DNA of 36,437 nt from Chara braunii (Eukaryota; Streptophyta; Charophyceae; Charales; Characeae): positions 618,786 to 655,222 of the forward strand of contig BFEA01000440.1 of assembly GCA_003427395.1 (NCBI GenBank), written 5' to 3'. Positions 18,680 to 28,138 of this stretch are shown here, one piece after another (within the stretch, counting starts at the first letter, position 1; each line of letters starts with the position of its first letter). Under the pieces are notes generated by a model. It was not told where the DNA came from. It did not search any database and saw only the letters and a list, made by a program, of their open reading frames with translations. A program made the translations under genes and the position numbers.

Positions 18680-18995
18680 AAATAAAAATAAAAAATATGG
18701 GGTTGTAGGTTTTTTTAAGGACTACAACCCTGTATTTTTATGTTTATTTTTTGATGCTTAAATATATTTTTTAAAAATCAAAAACATAAACACGCAATGA
18801 AAAAATAAAAACTAAAATGAAATGAATGTTTTTGTTTTGGGTTTCACACAGATTTTTTAAGGGCTAAAACAAAAACAAAAAAAACAAATAAAAAATATAG
18901 GGTTGTAGATCTTTCAAAGATGTACAACAATTTATTTTTTAGTTTATTTTTTTGGAACTTCGTGTATTTAAAAAAAAATCAAAACCATAAAAGCA
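18680..18995. repeat. AT-rich two-unit tandem repeat with hairpins
   Basis: Two diverged ~197-bp units: AATATGGGGTTGTAG at about 18696 and AATATAGGGTTGTAG at about 18893. Each is followed by a short hairpin (GGTTGTAG..CTACAACC in the first) and by ATTTTTTA..AAAAATCAAAA.CATAAA. Non-coding. Confidence 0.7.
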
Positions 18996-19027
18996 AATTA
19001 AAAGAAGGAAAAAAAGACACACACACA

Positions 19028-19505
19028 CAAAATTGGGCCTGTAGCAGGTTGCATGAGTCTGGCGTCACTTGGTTGAGGGAACCCAGGCCCTGGGCCGCCT
19101 GTGTGAATGTATGGAAAGCAGGCCCTGGGCTGGATATGGGTACTGGGCCAAACACAGGCCAAAGGCAGTTGGGGGCATGCAACCACCTCAGGCCCAAGGC
19201 CTGTTCTCGTTCGTGCCATGCCTCAGGCTACCGGGGCCTATTGGAAGCTTCTTGGGACTGAACACAGGCAGGCCACTTCGATATAGCAAAGCGCCTGCCT
19301 CCACATTGGGCATTCGGGTGCTGGCTGCATGCTGCGTAAGCGCTGCCGCGCTGTAGCTCGCTGGCACTCACGCGCTCACATGCGAGCAGGAAGGAGCAGG
19401 CAGCCATAGCCGAGCTGCGCTGCTGTAAGCTGGGTGTGGCGCAGGGTGGTCCTTGGGTGCAAGTGGCATCTGTGTGTTGGGGAACGAGGTTGTGAGTAAG
19501 GCGAG
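19028..19505 (+). repeat. fragment of element 1-type LTR
   Basis: Aligns with about 2080-2630 of the element 1 LTR (GGCCCTGGGCTGGATA, GGAAGCTTCTTGGGA, GGCAGCCATAGCCGAGCTGC, GGTGGTCCTTGGGTGCA) with many differences and indels. It is truncated at both ends. It contains the segment around the element 1 'N' only once, followed directly by TTGGGGAACGAGGTTGTGAG. Confidence 0.85.
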
Positions 19506-19842
19506 ACACACTCTCACGCGCAGGCACAGACACACTTACACTTGCACACACACACACTTACAAACACACACATACACAAACACACTTACAAACACACACA
19601 TACACAAACACACATACACANTACAAACACACACATACACAAACACACATACACATACACACACACACTTACAAACACACACATACACTTACAAGCACAG
19701 ACACACACACACACACACGTACAAACACACACATAGACAAACACACGCGCATACATTCATATTCATGCACAGACACACTCTCACGCGCAGGCACACACAT
19801 ACACAGATAAGCGCACACACAGCACACCTACACACACATAAC
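19506..19842. repeat. (CA)n-rich microsatellite
   Basis: Long ACACAC-rich tract with interspersed ACATAC/TTACAA units. N19621 lies inside and the sequence on both sides of it is duplicated, so the tract length is unreliable. Open frames rich in Thr/His here are artefacts of the repeat. Confidence 0.9.
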
Positions 19843-20432
19843 TGGGGTGTTGGGGGTTGGGGGGATTCTTTGTTTTTTTTTTTTGTTTTTTTTTTTGCCT
19901 AGGGCCACGTGTTTCGGACCGTGCGCATCAATTTCGATTTTTCGAAAAGAGCGGGAGCGACCATTTTCGTGTTTAACGCGGATTCAACGGGATTTTTTTG
20001 AATTTAACGGGATTCAACGGGAGCTTAATTCCCCCGTTCTGCGTTAAAAAGATACACAACCTAAAGCTGCCAGGCGGTGAATCGCTTTCGGCATATAAAC
20101 GAGTAAAGTGACTGACCTGCTCGTTGAACACGTATAATTCGACGTTTCTCATTGTATGTTCGTCGATATTGGAAGGCCACGAAGTGGGTTCCTGGAGGAG
20201 GGAAAAAAAACTGATTGCTGGGGGTAGTCATACAAATGGCACGTCCCCACATGACCCCTCTATGCACCCATCAAATTTGAATGTAAACGGCCTGAGCAGA
20301 AGCTGGGGGTATTTTCTTATGTGTGGGAACCTTCACAGACCCCTTCTTTTCTTTTTGGAATTACCGAACGAGTATAAGGGTCACTGCAACACTCCAGGGT
20401 GATGTCCCACTAGCAAAGAGGATGGGATTTAA
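19843..20432. other. no gene; repeat fragments
   Basis: Contains T-runs (19870-19893), the CGCGTTGAA-like repeats (19973-20047), a 25-bp block shared with 18416 (GTCATACAAATGGCACG at about 20228), and at 20398-20430 a TIR-like end (GTCCCACTAGCAAAGAGGAT) similar to 1850-1878. Confidence 0.45.
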
Positions 20433-20672
20433 ACCAGTACATCTTGAGAATCACAAATGGGCCTCTCAGAGAAGTTCCGGGCTTCGGAACAGGGAGCGCC
20501 TGGGGGCAGGCCGAAATTGTTTTTTGTTCGGTGCCACGCCTGGTCCCATCCCAAGGTGTGGGATAATTTTTTTTTCCAACCCGCCTGCTGGGCGGCCCTG
20601 TCGTGAGCATCTGAAATTTTTGGAGATGCTCATTTGTGATTCTCAATTTGGCTGGGGCAATGTACTGGTGGT
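20433..20672. mobile_element. TTAA-flanked foldback element C
   Basis: TTAA flanks both ends (20429-20432, 20673-20676). The left end, ACCAGTACATC then TTGAGAATCACAAATG, is the inverted copy of the right end, which has CATTTGTGATTCTCAA then GGCTGGGGCAATGTACTGG before TTAA. The 16-bp arm is perfect; the left terminus is shortened internally by about 14 bp. 240 bp, non-coding. Same terminal group as elements A, B and D. Confidence 0.65.
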
Positions 20673-20676
20673 TTAA

Positions 20677-20959
20677 CTCCTGACATCCAATTGTCCTTAC
20701 GAGTGGGAGTGCACACCAGGAGACTCCCTTTTCGGGGAAAAAAAAGAAGAGAAGCAACCGATAGGTGCTGTGTGACCATTTCGCCTGCCAACGCACACAA
20801 ACCACCAGATGCAATGATCGTCTCTTATTATAGTAGTATATATTTGCAATGTGGCAGCGCCTCCTATGTGAGAAGATAGTCAAATCGAATGATCCCTTGT
20901 ACTTGCCTAGGAAACCTTTGATCGGGCCAGCTTGCCGAAATACGGCCGAATTCTGTACC
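20677..20959. other. no feature recognised
   Basis: Short non-coding stretch before the solo LTR. Nothing beyond incidental open frames. Confidence 0.4.
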
Positions 20960-20963
20960 GGAG

Positions 20964-21180
20964 TGAAACGATTTTCAACTTTTTGCAGTCACAGACGTGG
21001 GCCCTAGAGTTCATCTCCAGACCTTACCTTACCCATGTACAGTATCGAGTTGACCCCTGAGTGTTTGAACCTGCGACCTGTGTTTTGGTAGTTGGTTGTT
21101 GTTCGTCATAGGTTTGTGCAGATGTAGGGGTCGATCTGTAGATCTGTCGAGTAGAGGTTATAGATGTGTAGAGGTCGAAA
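20964..21180 (+). repeat. solo LTR, left part (interrupted by element 2)
   Basis: Starts TGAAACGATTTTCAAC and is a diverged relative of the element 2 LTR start (TGAAACGATTTTCACC). It stops exactly where element 2 begins and resumes at 29669. Preceded by GGAG (20960-20963), matching GGAG at 30062-30065 after the other end: a 4-bp target duplication. Confidence 0.8.
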
Positions 21181-22050
21181 TGAAACGATTTTCACCTTTT
21201 GCAGTAGCAGACGCAGATCCTAGGGTTCGATCCCTACACCCCACCTTACCTGTGTAGACCCCGAGAGTTGAACCTGTGACCTGTGTATTCGTGAACAGTT
21301 GATAGGCTGTCATAGGTCCGTAGGTAGCAGGGGTTCGATTTGTAGATCTTTAGAAAATAAGTCTTAGCGAGTTCCAGAAGTCTTAGCTGTAGCCCTTCTA
21401 GAAGGTCAGCAAGTGGTGAGTCAAGTGGTGGACTAACTGCAGTGCAATTGCAGTACGACCTCGGTAGGTTAGAAGTGAGTCCCCCATTCAGTTGGCGGCA
21501 AGGTCCAGTCAGTCCCAGTCCGGTCCAGCAAGTACCACAAGGGACTGTGAGCACCATGGGCCGATGGAAAAGGGCATACCAACAAGTTTCAGAAGTATAA
21601 ATCAAGAGGCAGCGCCCAACCTTTCATTCATTCCTGCGTGAGCTAGGCGGAAGCGCTGCCACAGCGACTTGTGCAAAGAGGTCGGCAGTGAGCCCGGAGC
21701 TGAAGTGGGCAAGAGAGGAGTGTAGCATAGCGATAGGGTAGAGGCGGACATAGCTGCCATAGGTAGAGTTAGTGTCTAGCGAGTGTGTGTGTGTGTGTGT
21801 GAGTTCAGAGAGTCGCGTGTGNGAGTGTGTGTGTGTGTGTGTGAGTTCAGAGAGTCGCGTGTGGGATATCCAGGGTGATCCGGTGTATGTGAACAGTGAG
21901 TTGTTTGGGCGCTGAGTCGCCATAGCCAATTGAAAGTGAACTCATATCTGGATTGCCATATCTCTGAGTTTTGAGTGGGCGCATGTCGCCAGTTTGCTGC
22001 GCTACTGTTTACATGCATGAAAAGTGTGAATGAAAGCGAGTCTGATTGCA
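21181..22050 (+). repeat. element 2 5' LTR
   Basis: Begins TGAAACG, ends TCTGATTGCA. TATAAAT at 21596-21602 is a candidate core promoter, with transcription expected to start a few tens of bases downstream. A 41-bp duplication with N21822 between the copies (21781-21821, 21823-21863) is absent from the 3' LTR and looks like an assembly join. Confidence 0.92.
21596..21602 (+). promoter_or_regulatory. TATA box in element 2 5' LTR
   Basis: TATAAAT, conserved in the 3' LTR at 29247-29253, about 450 bp before the LTR end. A good candidate for the pol II promoter of the retrotransposon RNA; the start site is not determinable here. Confidence 0.55.
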
Positions 22051-22051
22051 T

Positions 22052-22063
22052 TGGTATCGGAGC
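22052..22063 (+). promoter_or_regulatory. element 2 primer binding site (tRNA-Met type)
   Basis: TGGTATCGGAGC lies one base after the LTR terminal CA. It differs from the classical plant site TGGTATCAGAGC at one position. Confidence 0.88.
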
Positions 22064-22570
22064 TGGTACCCACCATTCCACGCGTCGAGTTGTGTGTCGC
22101 AGGAGTGATGTGCCATAGTAGAGGTGACCACCGAGAGTCATAGTCCGCCATAGCGGACCTGAAGGTTGGAGAAGCCCGCCGGGCACCTGTAGAGAAGACC
22201 ACGACGAAGAAGAAGACCGAGAAAGAGAGATAAAGAGAGATGAGCGATACAAGTTTGGTTGTCACTGACCTGTGAAGTGTGCCGAGCAGTCCCATGAAGA
22301 AGAAGATTGCGGCCATAGTCGCGAAGCTTGACCACGGAGTAAGGAAGGAGGGAGAGAGAGAGTGGACAGAGGGAGAGACCAAGAAGGGAGAGAGAAGCCA
22401 TAGCCGAGGAGAGGAAGAGAGAGAGACGATCAAAAAAAAAAAAAAAAAAAAAAGAGAGAAGAAGAAGACAGCCGGGGTGAAAGGAGGCGAGGAAGGTGAA
22501 GAGAAGAGGGAGGTTGGTGAGGGAAAGAGAAGCTGGCAGCCATAGCCGACTAGAGGAGTTGATCGGGAGA

Positions 22571-22699
22571 GTTGACCATGCGCTGATCGGAGGTTGACCG
22601 GAGTTGACCGAGAGTTGACTGGAGGTGATCGGGGGTTGACTGCAGCGTTGACCGATGTTGACCAAAACCGTTGACCAAGGTGTTGACCACGAGTTGACC
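22571..22699 (+). repeat. cluster of ten GTTGAC(C/T) motifs
   Basis: GTTGACC or GTTGACT occurs ten times in about 130 bp with irregular spacing. TTGAC(C/T) is the core W-box recognised by plant WRKY factors. Whether it acts as DNA site, RNA element or is a decayed minisatellite is unknown. Confidence 0.8.
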
Positions 22700-23050
22700 A
22701 AGCTGGAGCTGGTATAATCTCGCCAAGCCTTCAGGCTATCCCTCGCCCTATGGATGTGCACACACCCTGTGGTACTTGCTGAGTCCAGTCTGTCTGTCTC
22801 TTCTTTCTGTATTGAGTCTCTTCTGTCCAGGTGATAGAACTCTGTGGATGAAGGATAGGGCCTTGTTGACCAAACACACACGGGCTGAGTAGGGCTAAAG
22901 ACTGTGTCTGACGACTCGACTGTCCCGGAGGCCTAACCCTCCCAAGGACCGGTACTGACCGGCAGGCTGCTCCGTGTGGCACGGTAGGCCCAAAATCCGA
23001 GTTGTGGGCTGCACAACAGGCCGTCTAAGTGTTGAGAGACCTGCTGATCG

Positions 23051-23130
23051 CGTCGTCTTGTCTGCGACGTTAAATAATTCCTAAGGAGTTACGGGGGATC
23101 TCCTTAAATGCCTCCTGATCAGCAACAGGT
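23051..23130 (+). promoter_or_regulatory. conserved leader stem-loop block (element 2 copy)
   Basis: Counterpart of 3652-3735. A first hairpin CGTCG..CGACG (23051-23069) is followed by AAATAATTCC and the stem TAAGGAG (23082-23088) / CTCCTTA (23100-23106) with an 11-nt loop TTACGGGGGAT. Element 1 keeps stem length and loop length with different stem bases. Confidence 0.55.
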
Positions 23131-23292
23131 CTAGTAGTGACAGCCATAGTGTAGGACTAGGCTAGAGACCCTAGTTGGTAGGATCCCTGTTCGGATTCTG
23201 TGAGTCTTAGATTGAGTCAATAGGTTTGTCAGTCAGGGGTTAGAGTCTACGTGGTGAGGTTTGGAACCGTAATCCGGTTGTGCACTATCACC

Positions 23293-23844
23293 ATGGTTGA
23301 CACCCGGAGTGGGTTGAGTACTAGCCCCTACACCCAGGAGCAACAAGAGAAGATGGCCGCCTTAGTGAGAGAGAATAAGGAGAGGAAAGAGGTCCTGAAA
23401 CAGGCGAAGCTGAAGGCAATCGCAGAGGAGCAGGCGGCGAAAATGAAGGAATTGGAGGAGGAGATGGAGAAAAAGAAGAAGGCTGTTGAAGAGGAAGCGG
23501 CAACAGAGGCAGAGGAGGAGAGAAAACGCATGGAAGAAAAAGGAGAGAGTAGTGGCAGGACAAATGAGGAGGTAGCCATGGAGAAGAAGATCAGTGGGTG
23601 GATTGCTAATTTATCGTTGGGGGAAGATGAGGAGGCAGAGTTTTATGTGCCCCAGGACGAGAGGGATGCGTTAGCCAGTGAGTTAGCAGCAATGGAGGAC
23701 CCCTTGGGAAGACAAGAAAGAGAGGAGGAGAAAAAGTTGGAGTGGAAATTGAGAATGAAGAGGGAAAAGAAGAGAAGGAGGGATGAAGTTAATAGGTTGA
23801 CCGCAGAGGTGGCGAAGGTGAAAGATTGCAGGCAGGAGGTGTAG
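23293..23844 (+). CDS. gag: element 2 gag N-terminal coiled-coil segment
   Basis: ATG 23293 in strong context (CACCATGG) was chosen over the in-frame upstream start at 23251, which lies in the leader. The 183-residue product is highly charged: after MVDTRSGLSTSPYTQEQQ a long Lys/Glu/Ala-rich stretch with heptad-like spacing predicts a coiled coil, probably for particle assembly. It ends at TAG 23842, but the same frame continues with similar gag-like sequence (QADTSVKMDKVLGYLEVL) for about 90 bp, so the stop looks premature. Confidence 0.7.
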   Translation: MVDTRSGLSTSPYTQEQQEKMAALVRENKERKEVLKQAKLKAIAEEQAAKMKELEEEMEKKKKAVEEEAATEAEEERKRMEEKGESSGRTNEEVAMEKKISGWIANLSLGEDEEAEFYVPQDERDALASELAAMEDPLGRQEREEEKKLEWKLRMKREKKRRRDEVNRLTAEVAKVKDCRQEV

Positions 23845-24917
23845 GCTCAGGCAGACACCTCGGTCAAAATGGATAAGGTGTTGGGGTACCTGGAGGTGTT
23901 GAGCGCGGCTTGCATGGAGGAACGCCAAGCCAATAGGGATCAAGAGGAGTGCCATGCGGTTAGGATTCAGGGATTTTGCGCGCGACCTAGTCACCCACGT
24001 TGGAGGAGAAGTCAAGGGGTTGAGAGACAACATGGGGAAGTTCTTTGATGGCGCCATTGAGGGTGCCAAAGCAGTAGCCGCCGTCGAGAGTGAGGGCAGA
24101 CCCCGTAAGGACCCAATTAAGCTTAAATTCCTCATCGCCTTCCAGGCCCTTAAGGATGAAGCGGCTAGTTTTGCCAGGTTCCTAGTGCGCGCAGCCGGTT
24201 GTGAAAACAACCTGGTTGCATATTCCAAGGTACCCCCTTCCTCACTTCTTCAAGCTCCTGAGGGAGCGATTTGCTGACCCAACGAGAGGCGTTAGAGCCT
24301 CTGACAAGCTACAAACTATCCACTCGCGATAGTGGAGGTGTGCAAGGGCACTCAAGGGCGTCATGGACGACTTAGTAGCTGTCCCAGACCATGGGGTCAC
24401 TGAGCCCCAGTTGGTCCAGTTATTCTATCGTGCCATGCCAGAGCCCTTGTGTGGGCATTTCTTTGATAAGTCTCAACAGGCCGACATCACCTATGATGTG
24501 TTGAGCAGAGAAGTGGTCCTGTTTGAGTCGAAGTCCATGCCAGTGTCCACTTTCTAGCACAAGGACCTGGATAAGGGGAAGAAGTGGAAAGGCCATACCA
24601 TCTCTGGCAAAGTTAGGGCCAAGGATCATATGATCCTCACGTTAGAAGAAGGTGGTACAGATGAAGTCCCCTACAGTGAGATTGAGTGGGGGTTAGAGGA
24701 GGATGACAGCAGCGTAGGGCAGGGGAGGTCTTATGCGGCTGTCGCGGCTGGAGGGAGGCCGCAAGGTAGAGGAGGAGGCCAGGGCCAAAGGGGCCAGGCT
24801 ATGGGAGGTCGAGGACCGGGCGCACAGGGGGTTGGCGGACAAGGGAACCGCCAAGTGGGAGGTAGGGGTCAAGGTCCCCCGTCGAATTGTCAGGGTTCTT
24901 GTTGGTCCCCACAATGA
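23845..24917 (+). pseudogene. gag: element 2 gag core and Gly-rich linker (broken)
   Basis: Continuation of gag. Frame changes occur near 23950 and near 24230; stops are at 24330 (TAG), 24555 (TAG) and 24915 (TGA). Readable pieces include RKDPIKLKFLIAFQALKDEA (~24106-24165), ERFADPTRGV (24265 on), MDDLVAVPDHGVTEPQLVQL (24363 on) and, after TAG 24555, a Gly/Arg/Gln-rich stretch (~24715-24890) before the zinc knuckle. From 24363 to 27317 everything is in one frame, so originally gag and pol may have been a single polyprotein. Assignment as Retrotrans_gag-type capsid is by position and general character. Confidence 0.72.
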
Positions 24918-27317
24918 CGAGGTGGAAGGCCACCTCAAGGAGGATGGGACCCAGGCTTGCCACAGGGCAGGCCCTGGGAAGATTTGGTCTTGGACCAGCG
25001 CGTATGGCAGGAACGCGTGGACTTGGGTCAGTGCGTATTTTGTGGTGACCCGGCCCATGGAATTAAATTTTGTCCTCAGTTCAAACAGACCCGGTGGGCT
25101 GCTCAGCAGCCAAAGGCAGCCGCCAGTAGGGGTGGCAACTGCACCTACTTGAGGCCATGTGGGGCAGCAAGCGCGTGCACACAGGAAACTCCCAAACTAC
25201 ATGAGCCTATGGCAGAGGTTGCAGGCCCGTGCATAGCTAGCTGTCTAGAGACTGCTTGTGTTAGCGTCTCTCTAGGCACGTCCCTCACAGGTGTGGCAGA
25301 AGAGCTGAAGGAGAGGATGCCAGCCTGGGCCAAAATGAAGAAGGAGAGTAAGGAACAACTGATCTTGGTAGATGTAGAAGTGTTTAGAAGCAGAGTAGGG
25401 TCCCTTATAGACTCAGGGGCCATCCGCAGTTACATTAATCGTAGGGCACTGAAAAAGCTGAAGCTAGGATTAAAAGTCCAAAAGTTAGCAAACCCCATAG
25501 TCAGTGTCCTCGCAGACAACCGCACGATGCGAGTTGAGGACTACGTAGAGGGAGTCCAAGCGTACTTTCGCCTAGAGAAAGATGGGAAGGTGGAAAAAGT
25601 TCTCCATTCCCTTACTCTCCTCGTTCAGGATGACCTTCCTTTCGACATAGTGTTAGGAATGGATTGGGGAGAGGCAGCTGGGGCCACACTCCACTTAAGA
25701 GAGCATGAGCGTAGGCTCCCTAGTCCGTCAAGCGAGGTTAAGACTGCCCGCCTGTTTCATGTGTCAGGTGTAGATTTCACCTTGGCACATTGCTGTCTCA
25801 GTGCTCCCGCGTTCGCGCGACTAGTGAAAAAGGAGCAGTTAGAGGATCAGGTCTTCGTAGTATATGTGAGGCCTGTCACTGAGGCTAAGGAAGGAGATAG
25901 TTCCACATACCCGACCATTGCCAAGCTGCTGACTGAGTCGCCGAAAGGAGTAGTGCCGCGACCCATCCAGCACAGGATAGAGATAGAGCCTGGCAGTAGG
26001 ACTCCTAAGGGAGCAGTCTATAGGATGTCCCCTAGAGAGTTAGAGGAGCTACGCAAGCTGTTAGACGAGCTCCTCGAGAAAGGTTGGATCAGGCCCAGTT
26101 CGTCTCCTTTTGGAGCACCAGTCCTGTTTGTTCCCAAGAAGGAAGGAGAGCTTCGTATGTGTATAGACTATAGGGGTTTGAATGCGATTACTGTGAAAAA
26201 TGCTGAACTGCTGCCCAGGATGGACGATCTTTTAGATCGGGTGCAGGGTTGTAAGTATTTCTCTAAGATAGATTTGAAGTCCGGATATCATCAGATAGAG
26301 GTCCATCCTGATGACCAGTACAAGACTGCTTTCCGGACTAGATATGGGCATTATGAGTTCATAGTGATGCCCTTTGGACTAACCAACGCGCCAGCTACCT
26401 TTCAGCGTTGTATGAATGATCTGTTTAGACCTTGGTTAGATAAGTTTGTAGTAGTTTATCTAGATGATATATTAGTTTTCAGCAGGACCCTCCAAGAGCT
26501 TCAGGGTCATTTGGGGCAAGTCTTGGCGAAGCTGCGAGAAGCTAACTTCAAGATTAACGCGAAGAAGTGCGAGTGGGCCAAGACACAGGTTTTGTACTTG
26601 GGCCACGTGTTAGACGGAGATGGCATTAAGCCAGAGGACAACAAGATAGCGGCAATTAAGGACTGGCCGACGCCCCGCACGTTGACTGAGTTGCCGTCGT
26701 TCTTAGGCCTAGCTAACTACTATAGGAAGTTCGTGAGGAACTTCTCCACTATCGTCGCTCCCTTGCGCAGGTTGCTAAAGAAAGAGGCAATCTGGCAATG
26801 GGACAAAGACTGTACGTTTGCGCTAAAGAAGTTAAAGCGCGCATTGATAGAGTACCCCGTCCTCAAAGTAGCTGATCCGTCTTTGCCATTTCTCGTGACC
26901 ACGGACGCAAGTCAGTATGGTATAGGCGCCGTGTTACAGCAGGACAACGGCAATGGCTACAGACCCGTAGAGTTCATGTCAGCAAGGATGCCCTCAGAGA
27001 AGGTTGCCACCTCGATGTATGAGAGGGAACTCTACGCTCTCAGGCAGGCCTTAAAACACTGGAAGCATTACCTGCTTGGGAGGCACTTCAAAGTATACTC
27101 AGACCACGAAACTCTTAGATGGTTAAAGACCCAGGCCAAGATGACACCGAAGCTAACTAGGTGGGCCGCTGAGATAGACCAATATGACTTTGAGCTCAAA
27201 CCGGTCAAAGGCAAGTACAACGTAGTTGCGGATGCTCTAAGTTGGAGATCAGACTACTTTGGAGCTATAGTACACTATCTGGACATAGGGAAGGACCTGC
27301 AAGAGAAAGTTAAATAG
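24918..27317 (+). CDS. pol: element 2 gag-pol: zinc knuckle, protease, RT, RNase H
   Basis: Continuous open frame with no ATG of its own, following TGA 24915. Order: CCHC zinc knuckle CVFCGDPAHGIKFC (25032-25073); retropepsin with LIDSGAIRSYINRRAL (~25404) and DIVLGMDW (~25650); reverse transcriptase with GWIRPSSSPFGAPVLFVPKK (~26083), MCIDYRGLN, SKIDLKSGYHQIEVH, FGLTNAPATFQ and active site VVYLDDILVF (~26454); RNase H with TTDASQYGIGAV (~26898), YERELYAL, YSDHETLRWL and NVVADALS. All catalytic residues of the three enzymes are visible. It copies retrotransposon RNA into DNA inside gag particles. TAG 27315 ends it, though homologous linker sequence (AYAQDPIYSDLL) follows in frame. Confidence 0.93.
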   Translation, partial: RGGRPPQGGWDPGLPQGRPWEDLVLDQRVWQERVDLGQCVFCGDPAHGIKFCPQFKQTRWAAQQPKAAASRGGNCTYLRPCGAASACTQETPKLHEPMAEVAGPCIASCLETACVSVSLGTSLTGVAEELKERMPAWAKMKKESKEQLILVDVEVFRSRVGSLIDSGAIRSYINRRALKKLKLGLKVQKLANPIVSVLADNRTMRVEDYVEGVQAYFRLEKDGKVEKVLHSLTLLVQDDLPFDIVLGMDWGEAAGATLHLREHERRLPSPSSEVKTARLFHVSGVDFTLAHCCLSAPAFARLVKKEQLEDQVFVVYVRPVTEAKEGDSSTYPTIAKLLTESPKGVVPRPIQHRIEIEPGSRTPKGAVYRMSPRELEELRKLLDELLEKGWIRPSSSPFGAPVLFVPKKEGELRMCIDYRGLNAITVKNAELLPRMDDLLDRVQGCKYFSKIDLKSGYHQIEVHPDDQYKTAFRTRYGHYEFIVMPFGLTNAPATFQRCMNDLFRPWLDKFVVVYLDDILVFSRTLQELQGHLGQVLAKLREANFKINAKKCEWAKTQVLYLGHVLDGDGIKPEDNKIAAIKDWPTPRTLTELPSFLGLANYYRKFVRNFSTIVAPLRRLLKKEAIWQWDKDCTFALKKLKRALIEYPVLKVADPSLPFLVTTDASQYGIGAVLQQDNGNGYRPVEFMSARMPSEKVATSMYERELYALRQALKHWKHYLLGRHFKVYSDHETLRWLKTQAKMTPKLTRWAAEIDQYDFELKPVKGKYNVVADALSWRSDYFGAIVHYLDIGKDLQEKVK

Positions 27318-28138
27318 GCATATGCGCAGGACCCTATCTATAGTGACCTCCTCAAGAGAGTTAGGGAGGCCCCAGAGACTGAGCAGATTACCGCACTACA
27401 GAGGGGTTGTTATTTGAGAAGACTAATGTGGTAGACCGCCTGTGCATCCCCAACCGTGAGGAGATTCGTAGTCTGATCCTAGGGGAGCGCCATGATACAG
27501 AGGGGCACTTCGGTTGGCAGAAGACCTTAGCCAATCTCATGAGTACCTGGCCAGGGATGAAAGCTGACTGTATAGAGTATGTTCGCAGTTGCAAAGTTTG
27601 CCAGAGAAACAAGACCACTACGCGCGCCCCTCTAGGTCTTCTCAGACCCTTGCCTATTCCATACTACCCCGGAGACTCAGTCTCCATTGATTTCATGGAT
27701 GCCAGTGTCAAGAGTAGACACGGCCAGAGCCAAGTCATGGTCATAGTTGACCAATTTAGCAAGTATGCTGTTTTTGTTCCCTTGCCTGCAGAGGTACGTA
27801 CGGATTTAGTTATACGAAAGTTCTTTGATTTTTGGGTTAGTGAGAATGGAGTCCCATTGTCAATAGTTAGCGATAGAGATAGTCACTTCACCAGCCAGAA
27901 CTGGCAAGAACTCATGGGAGTTTACGGATCTAAGTTGTTGATGTCGTCTGACCGCCACCCAGAGACCAACGGTCAGACTGAGCAAATGAATAAGATCCTA
28001 CAGCAAGTTCTGCGCATGTACATTAGACCCGTCCAGATCAACTGGGATGAGATGTTACCTAAGGTAGCTAGCGCATACAATTACAGCGTGCATCTGTCCA
28101 CGTGTCGCACTCCCAATGAGCTGCACAAGTCCCTTTAG
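27318..28138 (+). pseudogene. pol: element 2 integrase (frameshifted linker, intact core)
   Basis: After TAG 27315 the frame stays open to about 27400, then shifts by one; the frame from ~27407 runs to TAG 28136. It has the HHCC zinc finger (HDTEGH ... CKVCQRNK, ~27490-27609), then the DDE core: first Asp in SIDFMDAS (~27685-27700), second in IVSDRDSHFTS (~27861), Glu in NGQTEQMN (~27968). The triad is complete. It would join the cDNA to chromosomal DNA with the 4-bp stagger seen at the flanks. The end falls in ..PNELHKSL where a frameshift occurs. Confidence 0.88.

Larger units (their letters stand above)
22064..23292 (+). other. element 2 5' leader
   Basis: Non-coding leader of about 1.2 kb between primer site and gag ATG. 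It has a purine-rich half (22190-22550, including a 22-A run at about 22432-22453), ten GTTGAC motifs (22571-22699) and the conserved stem-loop block at 23051-23130. Open frames on either strand in this stretch reflect base bias. Confidence 0.65.

Noticed and set aside
19506-19842. CRISPR-like repeat array
   Set aside because: The CA-rich units are irregular, without equal spacers, and the DNA is eukaryotic repeat DNA.
19453-19902. Thr/His-rich ORFs
   Set aside because: Direct products of the CA microsatellite.
22138-22881. 247-residue minus-strand ORF in the element 2 leader
   Set aside because: Composition follows the purine-rich strand opposite; it crosses the GTTGAC cluster and has no domain.
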